This document shows positions 18,737 to 28,142 of a stretch of 40,644 nt of DNA, one piece after another. Within the stretch, counting starts at the first letter, position 1. Each line of letters begins with the position of its first letter. A program made the position numbers and the translations under genes. The DNA comes from Clostridiaceae bacterium (GTDB lineage Bacteria; Bacillota; Clostridia; Saccharofermentanales; UBA5734). The notes under the pieces are model-generated. The model did no database searches and had not been told where the DNA came from. It saw only the letters and a list, made by a program, of their open reading frames with translations. The stretch lies in NCBI GenBank assembly GCA_012523135.1, contig JAAYJD010000204.1:1-40644 (forward strand), given 5' to 3'.

Positions 18737-21075
18737 GGGCCGCCCAGCCATTGCCGCTGCGCGCCCGCCTGGCTGCGGCGTTGGTCAAGCTCGCGTTTGG
18801 CTGGCTCTACGCGTCCGGTCTGTCCCAGCTGGTTTTGAAACTGAACGGGCTGCCGGCAACGCCACTTACCCAATTGCCGCTGATCCTGGCCCTGCTGCTG
18901 CTGCTGGCCCTGCTGACCTGGAGCCGCTACCAGCTGCTGGCATCCGGCGGAACCGCCTTGCTGGCGGCCTTGCTGCTCTGGCTGAGCCGCAGCCGCTGGC
19001 TGCCCGAAGAAGGCTGGCCGGAGCTGCTGGAACCCTGGGCCCGGCGCGCCACCTGGACGGTTGACTTTCTGCTCGGTTACCAGCAGGGCACGAAGGCCGA
19101 GCTGGCCTGGCTGGCCGGGCTGCTTTGCCTGCTTATCGCGCTCCTGGTCTATCTCGGCCTGGTCCGTTTCAATCTGCCTGGCCTGGCAGCCGTTGCCCTG
19201 ATCGCCGCTTTTTTGCTGGGTATCCAGCTGGACAAGGGTTATGTTCTGGCCTGGGCCGTACCGGCCGCCGTGGCGCTGTGTGCGGCGCTGGCCCGGCAGC
19301 AGAAGAAGACCTACCGCATGTACCGGCCGACCCGCCAAACGCTGGCAGCGCGCCTGATGCTGCAATCGGTCCCGTTCGCGGCTCTGGCCCTCAGCCTGGC
19401 CCTGCTGCTTGCAACCCTGATCCCGACATCGTTCTTTCATTCGCGGGCTTTCGAGGGCTTCATGGACGACTTGTCCGGGCGGATCAGCGCGATTCCGAAC
19501 CAGCAGCGCGAATTGCCGTCGTTCTCGCTGCAGCAGGCCGGCTACTACCCGCTGGTCGATCGCCTGGGCGGACCGGCCAGCCTGTCGGACTCGCCCATGC
19601 TGCGGGTCGGCGGCAGTGCCGAGGCGATGCTGCTGCGCGGTTCGGTCAGCCAGATCTACGACGGCCGGAACTGGATCCAGGACCCGGATCGAAGCTACTA
19701 CCGTTACGACAGCCCGCTGTGGCGCTCCGAGCAGACCGAGGTTTTCGACCTGGAGCGTCCGGATGTCTACACGGCCGGCCTGACCGCCGCCCAGTTCAAC
19801 CGGACGGTCAATGTCAGCTGGTCGCCTCTGCGGTTGCCGACGCGCACTTTGTTTATCGCCGGCAAGCCGCTGCGTGTCTCCCTGGCCCAGCCGGATCCGT
19901 TTATTGCCTATTTCCGGCCTTCCGGACAAATGTTCAGCAAGCACTGGATCCAGCCGGAGCAAGCGGTGCTGCTGACCGGCCGTGTCCTGCGCACCGAGCA
20001 AGCGGGGTTTGCCTCCATGGTCCGCCAGATCCAGGCGTCGCTGCCGCCGGAAGAGCGGGCTGTGCCGCCAGCGGTCACCGAACGCTATCTGCAGCTGCCC
20101 GATCTGCCCGAGTACCGTCCGGGCGGTTTGCCGTACGAGCATGCGCTGCAGCTGACAGCCGGTATTGAAGACCCCTACGCGCGCGTCCTGGTGCTGCGCC
20201 ATGACCTGATGGCGAACAACCGCTACGCGCTTGACGTGACCGTGCCGCCGCGCGACCAGGATTTTGTCAGCTGGTTTTTGCAGACCGGGGAGGGCTACTG
20301 CGTCTATTTTGCGACCGCCATGACCCTGCTGAGCCGCCTGGCCGGTATCCCGGCGCGTTATGTCGAAGGCTATTATGTGCCGCCGGCCGAAGACGGCGCC
20401 GACCGGATTTTGACCGGCGAGCAGGCGCACGCCTGGACGGAAGTCTACCTGGCCGGCATCGGCTGGATCAGCGTCGACGCGACACCGGGAACCGCGGCGA
20501 CCCAGCCCGACCCGACGCCGGTCGTCACGCCGGTGATAAGCGGCCCGCTGACGCCGGCAGTCACCGCGACCCCGACCCCGACGCCGACGGTTGCACCGAC
20601 CGGCGGCCCTAACCCCGGGCCGGACGACAAGGATCCGGATGATCCTGATGCGTCCGGTCAGCCTTTCGGCGCCTTATGGTTCCTGCTCCTGCTGCCGGCA
20701 TTGGCCATCGGGCTGCTGATCCGGGTCTGGCTGCGCAACCGGCTCGGACACGATGCCGCGCGGCTGTCCCGCCAGGTTCCGGATCCGGCGCGCCGCGGCC
20801 GATTCTACTGGCAGGAACTTCGCCTGCTGCTGCATGAACAAGGCCAGACCCTGCGGCCGGATGAATCGCCGGCCCGGTTTCTCAGCCGCCAGCAGATCGG
20901 GGCGACGCAAACGGCTGAAAGCGGCTTGAATGCACTGTTTTACGGCCCCCGGCCGCCGACCGGCTTAGAACTGGCCGCCCTGGCCGGACTCTACGACAGC
21001 CTGGAAGCGGATGTCCGCCGCAAGCGGGGCCTGCTGGCCTGGCTGGTCCGTCTGTTCAAGAGCCGGCCTGCCTGA
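18733..21075 (+). CDS. Membrane-anchored transglutaminase-like protein (TgpA type)
   Basis: The 780-residue protein has an N-terminal membrane region of about six helices (residues 30-230). A large extracytoplasmic region follows, then a transglutaminase core around residues 515-595 with GEGYCVYFATAMTLLSRLAG carrying the catalytic cysteine, and AHAWTEVYL plus SVDATPGT supplying histidine and aspartate. A low-complexity TPTPTPT/Pro-Gly linker (about 605-640) leads to a further TM helix (LWFLLLLPALAIGLLI) and a cytoplasmic C-terminal domain like DUF4129. This is the DUF3488-transglutaminase-DUF4129 layout. The catalytic triad looks intact, so protease or cross-linking activity on the outer face is plausible but unproven. 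It completes the MoxR/DUF58/TgpA cassette and overlaps DUF58 by four bases. Confidence 0.92.
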   Translation: MRAAQPLPLRARLAAALVKLAFGWLYASGLSQLVLKLNGLPATPLTQLPLILALLLLLALLTWSRYQLLASGGTALLAALLLWLSRSRWLPEEGWPELLEPWARRATWTVDFLLGYQQGTKAELAWLAGLLCLLIALLVYLGLVRFNLPGLAAVALIAAFLLGIQLDKGYVLAWAVPAAVALCAALARQQKKTYRMYRPTRQTLAARLMLQSVPFAALALSLALLLATLIPTSFFHSRAFEGFMDDLSGRISAIPNQQRELPSFSLQQAGYYPLVDRLGGPASLSDSPMLRVGGSAEAMLLRGSVSQIYDGRNWIQDPDRSYYRYDSPLWRSEQTEVFDLERPDVYTAGLTAAQFNRTVNVSWSPLRLPTRTLFIAGKPLRVSLAQPDPFIAYFRPSGQMFSKHWIQPEQAVLLTGRVLRTEQAGFASMVRQIQASLPPEERAVPPAVTERYLQLPDLPEYRPGGLPYEHALQLTAGIEDPYARVLVLRHDLMANNRYALDVTVPPRDQDFVSWFLQTGEGYCVYFATAMTLLSRLAGIPARYVEGYYVPPAEDGADRILTGEQAHAWTEVYLAGIGWISVDATPGTAATQPDPTPVVTPVISGPLTPAVTATPTPTPTVAPTGGPNPGPDDKDPDDPDASGQPFGALWFLLLLPALAIGLLIRVWLRNRLGHDAARLSRQVPDPARRGRFYWQELRLLLHEQGQTLRPDESPARFLSRQQIGATQTAESGLNALFYGPRPPTGLELAALAGLYDSLEADVRRKRGLLAWLVRLFKSRPA

Positions 21076-21092
21076 CCGGCGCATTCGATTTA

Positions 21093-21101
21093 TGATATGA
21101 T
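21093..21101 (+). promoter_or_regulatory. Extended -10 promoter of the miaB-mutS-mutL-miaA operon
   Basis: TGATATGAT has an extended TG and -10 TATGAT; CTGACC at 18-nt spacing is a partial -35. Transcription would start near 21108, right at the base of the hairpin that follows. Confidence 0.5.
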
Positions 21102-21107
21102 AGGAAC

Positions 21108-21134
21108 CAGTCCCGCCGCCAAACGGCGGGACTG
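21108..21134 (+). other. Perfect 11-bp hairpin in the miaB 5' leader
   Basis: CAGTCCCGCCG and CGGCGGGACTG are exact complements around a CCAAA loop. TGTAAACC, not a T-run, follows. If transcription starts near 21108, the mRNA would begin with this stem, which could protect the 5' end. It may instead be a terminator remnant of the preceding cassette. Confidence 0.65.
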
Positions 21135-21160
21135 TAAACCGACCGGATGAGGTGAAACAC

Positions 21161-22645
21161 GTGACCATCATCGAACAGGCGGAGTTGGAACGCCAGCAGC
21201 GCTACATCGGCCAGATCGGCCAGTGCCTGGACGCCTACCGCAGCGAGACCGGCTTCAGCCGCCGTTACTGGATCCATACCTATGGCTGCCAGCTCAATGA
21301 AAACGACGGCGAGAAGATCGCCGGGCTGCTGGCCGAAATGGGTTACATTGAGTCGGGCGACCTGCGCGAAGCCGACCTGATCATCCTGAACACCTGCAGT
21401 GTGCGCGAGCATGCTGACGACCGGCTGTTCGGCAACCTGGGCCGGCTCAAAAACCTGCGGCTCGAAAAACCGGACCTGGTGATCGCTGTCTGCGGCTGCA
21501 TGATGAAGCAACCCGAGCATGTCACGCGGATCAGCCGCAGTTTCGCTTTTGTCGACCTGATTTTCGGGCCCCAGGACATCTACCGCCTGCCGGAGCTTTT
21601 GTACCACCGCCTGACCGAAGGAAAAAAGCAATACCTGGTCGGCGACGAGGACACACTGGTCGAGGGCTTGCCGGTCCACCGGGCGCGCCGCTTCCGGGCG
21701 TTGTGCTCGATCATGTTCGGCTGCAACAATTTTTGCACGTATTGCATCGTGCCGTACACGCGGGGACGCGAACGCAGCCGGCAGCCCGGCGACATCCTGC
21801 GCGAATTGCGCCAGCTGGCCGCTTCCGGCTACCGCGAAGTGATGCTGCTCGGCCAGAATGTCAACTCCTACGGCCAGGATATCGGGGACAGCGACGCGGC
21901 CATCCGCGATTTCGCCGACCTGCTGCAGGCCGCGGCGCATGAGCCTTTCTACCGGATCCGCTTTATGACCTCGCACCCCAAGGATATTTCGGAAAAGCTG
22001 CTGCAGGTGATGGCCGCCCATCCGGTGATCGAGCCGCATCTGCACCTGCCGCTGCAAAGCGGCAGCAACCGGGTGCTCGAACGGATGAACCGCCAGTACT
22101 CGCGCGAGCAGTACCTGGCGATCGTCAGGCGCGCGCGCCAGCTGATCCCGGGCCTGGCCATATCCACGGACATCATTGTCGGGTTTCCCGGTGAGACCGA
22201 AGAGGATTTCGCCGCTACGCTCGATGTCCTGGAACAGGTCCGCTTTGCCAGCGCGTTTACGTTCCTATACTCCCGGCGGACCGGCACACCGGCTGCCGAG
22301 ATGGCCGATCCTGTCGATCCGGCGGTGATGCACGAGCGCTTCACCCGCCTGACCGCGCTGCAGGACGCGCACAGCCTGGATGTCAACCGGCAAAACCTCG
22401 GCCAGTCGGTTGAAATCCTGGTCGAGGGCGCCTCAGCCAAGCAGGAGCAGGTGTTCAGCGGCCGGACAGGCCAGAACCAGCTGGTCAATTTCACCGTCGC
22501 CGACCCGGCATTGCTGCCGGCCGAGGCCCGCCGGCCGGACGGCGGCATCGACGGCAATCGCCTGGAGGGGGGACTGGCCCGGGTGCGCATCCTGGAAGCC
22601 AAGACCTTTTCGCTTTTCGGTGTCCTGGAGGCCTACCGCCCATGA
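21161..22645 (+). CDS. miaB: tRNA-2-methylthio-N6-dimethylallyladenosine synthase MiaB
   Basis: This radical-SAM methylthiotransferase converts i6A37 to ms2i6A37 in tRNAs reading UNN codons. The 494-residue protein has the three expected parts. The N-terminal UPF0004 domain has TYGCQLNENDGEKIAG, NTCSVREHAD and AVCGCMMKQ, supplying three cysteines for the auxiliary cluster. The radical-SAM core has FGCNNFCTYCIVPYTRGRE (CxxxCxxC), DIIVGFPGETEEDF and LHLPLQSGSN, and a C-terminal TRAM domain follows (about residues 430-494). Two in-frame GTG codons compete. The one at 21161 has GAGGTG 6 nt upstream, whereas the ORF-track start at 21152 lies inside that Shine-Dalgarno site. MiaA, which makes the i6A substrate, is encoded three genes downstream. 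The stop overlaps mutS (ATGA). Confidence 0.96.
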   Translation: MTIIEQAELERQQRYIGQIGQCLDAYRSETGFSRRYWIHTYGCQLNENDGEKIAGLLAEMGYIESGDLREADLIILNTCSVREHADDRLFGNLGRLKNLRLEKPDLVIAVCGCMMKQPEHVTRISRSFAFVDLIFGPQDIYRLPELLYHRLTEGKKQYLVGDEDTLVEGLPVHRARRFRALCSIMFGCNNFCTYCIVPYTRGRERSRQPGDILRELRQLAASGYREVMLLGQNVNSYGQDIGDSDAAIRDFADLLQAAAHEPFYRIRFMTSHPKDISEKLLQVMAAHPVIEPHLHLPLQSGSNRVLERMNRQYSREQYLAIVRRARQLIPGLAISTDIIVGFPGETEEDFAATLDVLEQVRFASAFTFLYSRRTGTPAAEMADPVDPAVMHERFTRLTALQDAHSLDVNRQNLGQSVEILVEGASAKQEQVFSGRTGQNQLVNFTVADPALLPAEARRPDGGIDGNRLEGGLARVRILEAKTFSLFGVLEAYRP

Positions 22646-25281
22646 GCTTGACCACCCAGACAATCGACACGGAAAAGATCACGCCCATGATGCAGCAGTA
22701 CCTGGAACTGAAGCGGCAATGGCCGGACTGCATCCTGTTTTTCCGCCTCGGCGACTTTTACGAACTGTTCTTCGAAGATGCCGTCACGGCTTCGCGCGAG
22801 CTTGAACTGACTCTGACCGGCCGCGACTGCGGTCTCGAGGAGCGGGCGCCGATGTGCGGCGTCCCCTACCACGCGGTTGACAGCTACATCCACCGCATGA
22901 TCAACCGCGGTTACAAGATCGCCATCTGTGACCAGGTCGAAGATCCCGCGCTGGCCAAGGGCATCGTCAAGCGGGACGTCATCCGGGTGATCACGCCGGG
23001 GACCATCACCGATCCGGCGATCCTCGACGAGCGGCGCAACAACTACATCCTGGCGATCTACAAGCTGAACCGCTACTATGGCCTGGCCGCCTGTGACCTG
23101 ACAACCGGTCCTTTCGAAGCGACAGCCCTGATTACCGGCGCGACATCGGCCAAGTTGCTCGACGAGATCGTCCGCTACGCGCCTTCGGAGATCCTGGTTA
23201 TGGACGCGTTCCGGGAAGACCCGCTTTACAGCGTTTTGACCGAAAAGTATAACATCGTGCTGACAACACGTCCTGACAGCAATTTCAGCCTGGAAGCGGT
23301 TGAAAAATGGCTGGAACCCCTCGAAGGGCAGCAGCCGCTCTGGAGCCAGGCCGCCGCGGCGATCTTGATCTACCTGGTTGAGACACAGCGTGTCAAACCC
23401 AGCCACATCAAGCCCGTCCAGCCCTATTCGCTGGATGGGTTCATGAACCTGGACCCGATCGCACGGCGCAACTTGGAGATCACGGAGACCATCCGCGACC
23501 AGAACCGCAAAGGCAGCCTGCTGTGGGCGATCGACCGCAGTGTGACCGCCCTGGGCAGTCGGCTGCTGCGCCGCTGGATCGAGCAACCGCTATTAAATTG
23601 TTCGGATATCCGGCAGCGTCAGGATGCTGTTGCCGCGTTCAAGGAGCAGTTCATGCGCCGCCAGGAGCTGCGTGAATGCCTGCATGGCATCCACGACCTG
23701 GAGCGCTTGGGCAGCAAGCTGACCATGGGCCAGGCCAATGGCCGCGACCTGGTCGCCTTGCGTCAAACACTCGGCAAGCTGCCGGCGGTCCGCAGCCACC
23801 TCGACGGGGTCGGCGAAAGCTGGCTTGCGGAACTGGCGGGACGCATCGACGATTTACCGGAGCTGACCGGCCTGCTGGAACGCGCGCTGGTCGACGACCC
23901 GCCGGTCAGCGTCAAGGAAGGCGGCCTGATTCGGGCCGGTTTCGACGAGCAGATCGACCATCTGCGCGAAGCGGCTACGAACGGACAGCAGTGGATCCTC
24001 GACCTGGAAAAAAGCGAGCGGGAAAAAACGGGGATCAAGAGCTTGAAAATCAGCTACAACCGTGTTTTCGGCTACACGCTCGACGTGACCAAAGCCAACC
24101 TGGCCCAGGTCCCCGAACATTACCAGCGCCGCCAGACCCTGGCCAACTCCGAACGTTTTGTCACCGCCGAACTCAAGGAAATGGAAGACACCATCCTGAG
24201 CGCCCAGCAGAAACTGGTCGCGCGCGAGTACGATGTCTTTGTCATGCTGCGGGAAACGGCAGCCGACCGGATCCGCGACCTGCAGCAGACGGCCCAGGCC
24301 CTGGCGACCCTCGACGTGCTCGCGGCGCTGGCCGAACTGGCCGACCGGGAGCAGTATTGCCGGCCCGAGGTGGACCTGTCGGATCAGCTGCGCATCAGGC
24401 AGGGCCGCCATCCGGTGATCGAGCGCGTTTTACCGGCTGGCGAATTTGTGCCCAACGACCTGGCGATGGACATGAACGCCGCCCGCCTGATGATCCTGAC
24501 CGGGCCCAACATGGCTGGCAAGTCGACCTACATGCGCCAGGTGGCCCTGATCGTGCTGCTGGCCCAGTGCGGCAGCTTTGTTCCGGCTGCTGAGGCCCAT
24601 ATCGGGCTGGTCGACCGCATTTTTACGCGGATCGGCGCCAGCGACGATCTGGCTGGAGGCGCTTCGACCTTCATGGTCGAGATGAACGAAGTGGCCCAGA
24701 TCCTGCAGCACGCGACGCCGCGCAGCCTTCTGGTCCTCGATGAAATTGGCCGGGGTACGAGCACCTACGACGGCTTGAGCATCGCCTGGTCCGTGATCGA
24801 GCATGTCGCCGACCGCGACAACCTGGGCTGCCGGACCTTGTTCGCCACCCATTATCACGAACTGACCGACCTGGCGCCCAAGATGCCGGGCGTCTTCAAC
24901 AGCCATGTCGCGGTCAGCGAAGAAGGCGGCCGGGTCAATTTTTTGCACCAGATCCGTTCAGGCAGCTGCGACGACAGCTACGGCATCGAAGTGGCTCGGC
25001 TGGCCGGTGTTCCCGCTGCCGTGGTCACCCGCGCCCAGGATATCCTGCTCCAGCTCGAGCAGGAGATGGGACCGCGCCAGAAGCTGAAAGTGCGGCGCAA
25101 CGCCCGGCCTATGGACGGCCAGATCGATTTGTTCAGCGCCAGCCAGGCCCTCAAGAATACCGATGGGATCATCGAGCAGCTCAGTGAACTGGATATTCAT
25201 AAGCTCACGCCGCTGGACGCGCTCAACCTGCTCCATGACCTGCATCAGCGGGCCAGCCGAGGCAAAAGGAGTTTGACATGA
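22642..25281 (+). CDS. mutS: DNA mismatch repair protein MutS
   Basis: MutS recognises mismatches and small loops and recruits MutL with ATP. The 879-residue protein shows the N-terminal mismatch-binding motif RLGDFYELFFEDA, whose F-x-E wedge equivalent (DFYELF) is present. Connector and lever domains follow (about residues 130-560). The ATPase domain has the P-loop LTGPNMAGKSTYMRQVALI near residue 620, DDLAGGASTFMVEM, and Walker B VLDEIGRGTSTYDGLSIAW. A short C-terminal tail with LDALNLLHDL ends the protein, the usual dimer/tetramer helix of MutS1. It is therefore MutS1 rather than MutS2. The start overlaps miaB and the stop overlaps mutL, each by four bases, the classical clostridial order. 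Confidence 0.98.
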   Translation: MSLTTQTIDTEKITPMMQQYLELKRQWPDCILFFRLGDFYELFFEDAVTASRELELTLTGRDCGLEERAPMCGVPYHAVDSYIHRMINRGYKIAICDQVEDPALAKGIVKRDVIRVITPGTITDPAILDERRNNYILAIYKLNRYYGLAACDLTTGPFEATALITGATSAKLLDEIVRYAPSEILVMDAFREDPLYSVLTEKYNIVLTTRPDSNFSLEAVEKWLEPLEGQQPLWSQAAAAILIYLVETQRVKPSHIKPVQPYSLDGFMNLDPIARRNLEITETIRDQNRKGSLLWAIDRSVTALGSRLLRRWIEQPLLNCSDIRQRQDAVAAFKEQFMRRQELRECLHGIHDLERLGSKLTMGQANGRDLVALRQTLGKLPAVRSHLDGVGESWLAELAGRIDDLPELTGLLERALVDDPPVSVKEGGLIRAGFDEQIDHLREAATNGQQWILDLEKSEREKTGIKSLKISYNRVFGYTLDVTKANLAQVPEHYQRRQTLANSERFVTAELKEMEDTILSAQQKLVAREYDVFVMLRETAADRIRDLQQTAQALATLDVLAALAELADREQYCRPEVDLSDQLRIRQGRHPVIERVLPAGEFVPNDLAMDMNAARLMILTGPNMAGKSTYMRQVALIVLLAQCGSFVPAAEAHIGLVDRIFTRIGASDDLAGGASTFMVEMNEVAQILQHATPRSLLVLDEIGRGTSTYDGLSIAWSVIEHVADRDNLGCRTLFATHYHELTDLAPKMPGVFNSHVAVSEEGGRVNFLHQIRSGSCDDSYGIEVARLAGVPAAVVTRAQDILLQLEQEMGPRQKLKVRRNARPMDGQIDLFSASQALKNTDGIIEQLSELDIHKLTPLDALNLLHDLHQRASRGKRSLT

Positions 25282-27092
25282 CGCGTATTCATCTGCTGGA
25301 CCAGCAGACCGCCAACGCCATCGCGGCCGGCGAAGTCGTCGAAAGGCCGTCTTCAGTGGTCAAGGAGCTGGTTGAGAATGCCCTCGATGCCGGCGCGTCG
25401 GTCGTGACCGTCGCGATTAGCCAGGGCGGCATCCGGGAGATCAGCGTGACCGACAACGGATCCGGCATGGACCCCGAGGATGCCCGGATGGCCTTTGGCC
25501 GGCATGCGACCAGCAAGCTGAGCCGGATCGAGGATCTCGACGCGATCGGCACGATGGGCTTTCGCGGTGAAGCGCTGGCCAGCATCGCCGCGGTGGCCAA
25601 GATCACGCTGGAGACGCGTCCGCCGGAACTCGAGGAGGGGACGCGCATCGTCATCGAGGGGGGCGAACAGCTTGAACCGCAGCCGGCCGGTTGCCCATCC
25701 GGCACCCGCATCGTGGTCCGGGACCTGTTCTACAACGTGCCGGCCCGCTTCAAGTTCCTGCGCAAGGACACGACGGAAGCCGGCCATGTGGCCGAGCTGG
25801 TCGAGCGGATCGCCCTGGCGCGTCCGGATGTGTCGTTCCGCCTCTATCACAACCAGCAGGAGCTGCTGCACACCCCGGGCAACAACGATCTGCTCAGTGC
25901 TGTCTACGCAGTATGGGGCCGCCAGACGGCCCAGGCCTGCCTGCCGCTTGAAGCGTCCCAGGGGCCGCTCCAGCTGTCCGGCTTTATCGGCAGCCCGGAC
26001 ATCGCGCGCGGCACCCGGGGTCAGCAGTGCTTTTATGTCAACGGCCGCCTGGTGCGTTCCCGGGCCATGACCACGGCGCTCGACGAGGCCTGCAAGACGC
26101 ATTTCATGAAAGGCAAATACGCGGTCGCGCTCCTCTTTTTAAACATGCCTGCTCCGCTGGTGGACATCAATGTCCACCCGCAGAAAATGGAAGTGCGCTT
26201 CTGGCAGGACGGCGATGTCTTCCGGCTCGTCTACCACGCGATCCGGACCGCCCTCCAGGGCGGAGCCGGGATCGCCGGCGCGGAAGAAGAGGAAGAAGCA
26301 AAAGAAGAGGTGACTGAGGCGAACGGGGAGGCGCGGGCGGCTGAAACGGCCAGACCCGAACCGATGCCCCCGATGGTCCAGCGCCAGCTGCCGCTGCGCC
26401 TGGCCGACCAGCCGCAGCCGGACGCCGTGCGTCCGCCGATTGCGGAACCGCCCGCTGAGCCGCCGGACCTGGCCGCGCCAGACAAGCTGACGATCGGTGC
26501 ACTGGCCGAAGCCCGCCTGGCCGGCACGCTGTTCCAGACCTACCTGGTCATGGAGCTGGGTTCGGATGTGCTCCTGATCGACCAGCATGCCGCACATGAG
26601 AAGATTCTGTTTGAACGGCTCGTCGCCAGGCAGCGGCGTTTCCGGCAGGATGGCGACCGCCTGACCCAGGATCTGCTGGTTCCCGCGGTTGTGGCGGTCT
26701 CGCGCCGCGAGCTTCAGACCATTCAGGACTCGGAGCAGCAGCTGAGCGAGCTCGGCTTCGCCTGCACGGCACTTGGCCCCGCGTCGGTCGCCGTGCGCAG
26801 CGTGCCGGACACCGGCGATCGCGCCCTGCAGCCGGAAGCGGCCTTTCGACTCGCGCTTGCCGCGCTGCAGCAGGATACCATGCGGGCGGAGGACGATATC
26901 GAGGAATTCTTTTACCAGATGGCCTGCAAGGCGGCCGTTAAGGCCCATGACCGCCTGTCGGATGCCGAAATCCACCAATTGCTGGCTGACCTGCAGCGGC
27001 TCGAGGACCCGTACCAGTGTCCGCATGGCCGGCCGGTGATCGTCCGGCTGACCCGGCGGGAAATCGAGAAGCGCTTCCGCCGTATCGTCTGA
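25278..27092 (+). CDS. mutL: DNA mismatch repair endonuclease MutL
   Basis: MutL couples MutS recognition to strand incision. The 604-residue protein starts with the GHKL ATPase motifs: IAAGEVVERPSSVVKELVENALDAGA, DNGSGM, and RHATSKLSRIEDL followed by GFRGEAL. A charged linker (EEEEEAKEEV and Pro-rich, about residues 330-400) joins a C-terminal dimerisation domain. That domain keeps the DQHAAHEKILFE metal-binding motif, ACKAAVKAHD and CPHGRP. These together mark the nicking-competent MutL of organisms lacking MutH, as expected for a Firmicute. The stop TGATG overlaps the miaA start by one base. Confidence 0.97.
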   Translation: MTRIHLLDQQTANAIAAGEVVERPSSVVKELVENALDAGASVVTVAISQGGIREISVTDNGSGMDPEDARMAFGRHATSKLSRIEDLDAIGTMGFRGEALASIAAVAKITLETRPPELEEGTRIVIEGGEQLEPQPAGCPSGTRIVVRDLFYNVPARFKFLRKDTTEAGHVAELVERIALARPDVSFRLYHNQQELLHTPGNNDLLSAVYAVWGRQTAQACLPLEASQGPLQLSGFIGSPDIARGTRGQQCFYVNGRLVRSRAMTTALDEACKTHFMKGKYAVALLFLNMPAPLVDINVHPQKMEVRFWQDGDVFRLVYHAIRTALQGGAGIAGAEEEEEAKEEVTEANGEARAAETARPEPMPPMVQRQLPLRLADQPQPDAVRPPIAEPPAEPPDLAAPDKLTIGALAEARLAGTLFQTYLVMELGSDVLLIDQHAAHEKILFERLVARQRRFRQDGDRLTQDLLVPAVVAVSRRELQTIQDSEQQLSELGFACTALGPASVAVRSVPDTGDRALQPEAAFRLALAALQQDTMRAEDDIEEFFYQMACKAAVKAHDRLSDAEIHQLLADLQRLEDPYQCPHGRPVIVRLTRREIEKRFRRIV

Positions 27093-28015
27093 TGAACCCG
27101 GTTATTCTGATTACGGGACCCACGGCCAGCGGCAAGAGCGCCCTGGCGCTCAGACTCGCCGAATGGCTGGACGGTGAAATCGTCTCCGCGGATTCGATGC
27201 AGATTTACCGCGGCATGGATATCGGGACCGCCAAGGCAACGCCGGCCGAGCGGGCCCGCGTCGTCCACCACCTGCTCGATATCCGGGAGCCCGGCGAACC
27301 GTTCAGCGTCGTCGACTACCAGCGCGAGGCGTCGGCCGCGATCCGGCAGATCCAGACCAGGGGCAAGACAGCCGTCCTGTGCGGCGGAACGGGCCAGTAC
27401 CTGAGCGCCCTGACCGATGGCCTGACATTCGCCTCGGCCGGTGCCGACCCGGCGGTTCGGGCGGAGCTGGAACAACTGGCGGCGCGTGACGGCAGCGAAG
27501 CTCTCTGGCAGAAACTAGCAGCGCTGGATCCGGCGTCAGCCGGGCGGATCCAGCCCGGCGACAAAAAGCGCCTGGTCCGTGCCCTCGAGGTCAGCGTTCT
27601 GACCGGACGCCCGATGAGCGAGCACCTGGCGCGCTCCCGCGACCGGGCGCCGGAATTTGCCTTTAACTCGTTCTGTCTCAACCACGACCGGCCTGAGCTG
27701 TACCGCCGCATCGACCAACGGGTTCGCGACATGGTCGAACGGGGCCTGGTCGAAGAGGTCCGGGCCCTGCTGGCCCGGCCGCTGCCGGCCGGCAGCACCT
27801 GCCTGCAGGCGATCGGCTACAAGGAACTGGCGGAAACGATCGCCGGTTCGCAGCCGCTGTCCGAGGCGGTGGCCCGGATCCAGCAGGCCACGCGGCGCTA
27901 TGCCAAGCGCCAGCTGACCTGGTTTCGTAAAATGAAGGGCCTGATCTGGCTTGAAAACATGGGAGCCGACGATGCAATATGCCATATTAAAAGCGTTATG
28001 AACGAAAACAAATAG
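27092..28015 (+). CDS. miaA: tRNA dimethylallyltransferase
   Basis: MiaA transfers a dimethylallyl group from DMAPP to N6 of A37 in tRNAs reading UNN codons, providing the substrate for MiaB. The 307-residue protein shows the P-loop ITGPTASGKSALALRLA at the N-terminus, DSMQIYRGMDIGTAKAT, the VVDYQREA segment, LCGGTGQYLSAL and a C-terminal RRYAKRQLTWFRK motif that contacts tRNA. The ORF-track start at 27017 is an upstream read-through; the ATG at 27092 gives MNPVILITGP and overlaps the mutL stop. No clear Shine-Dalgarno is needed if translation is coupled. It is followed by a 127-nt AT-rich gap before hfq. Confidence 0.97.
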   Translation: MNPVILITGPTASGKSALALRLAEWLDGEIVSADSMQIYRGMDIGTAKATPAERARVVHHLLDIREPGEPFSVVDYQREASAAIRQIQTRGKTAVLCGGTGQYLSALTDGLTFASAGADPAVRAELEQLAARDGSEALWQKLAALDPASAGRIQPGDKKRLVRALEVSVLTGRPMSEHLARSRDRAPEFAFNSFCLNHDRPELYRRIDQRVRDMVERGLVEEVRALLARPLPAGSTCLQAIGYKELAETIAGSQPLSEAVARIQQATRRYAKRQLTWFRKMKGLIWLENMGADDAICHIKSVMNENK

Positions 28016-28069
28016 AAATATTCATGCAATCATGTGATGATTTAGTTATTGATTATGGCCTGCAGCCCA

Positions 28070-28098
28070 TTGCGTTGGATCACGGTTGTCGCCAGAAT
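28070..28098 (+). promoter_or_regulatory. Weak candidate promoter for hfq
   Basis: TTGCGT, 17 nt and CAGAAT lie 45 nt before the hfq start inside the AT-rich miaA-hfq gap. Both hexamers are partial matches, so hfq may depend mainly on read-through. Confidence 0.28.
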
Positions 28099-28142
28099 TG
28101 AAAACAGACGCCTGGTCAGAAACCAATTGGAGGTTACATCAC

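Noticed and set aside
18274-20430. A 718-codon minus-strand open frame opposite DUF58 and the transglutaminase gene
   Set aside because: Same explanation: low-complexity Gln/Arg/Gly-rich translation with no domain, fully antisense to two well-supported genes.
20560-20600. CCGACC/CCGACGCCGACG short tandem repeat
   Set aside because: It encodes the TPTPT linker of the transglutaminase protein and needs no other explanation.
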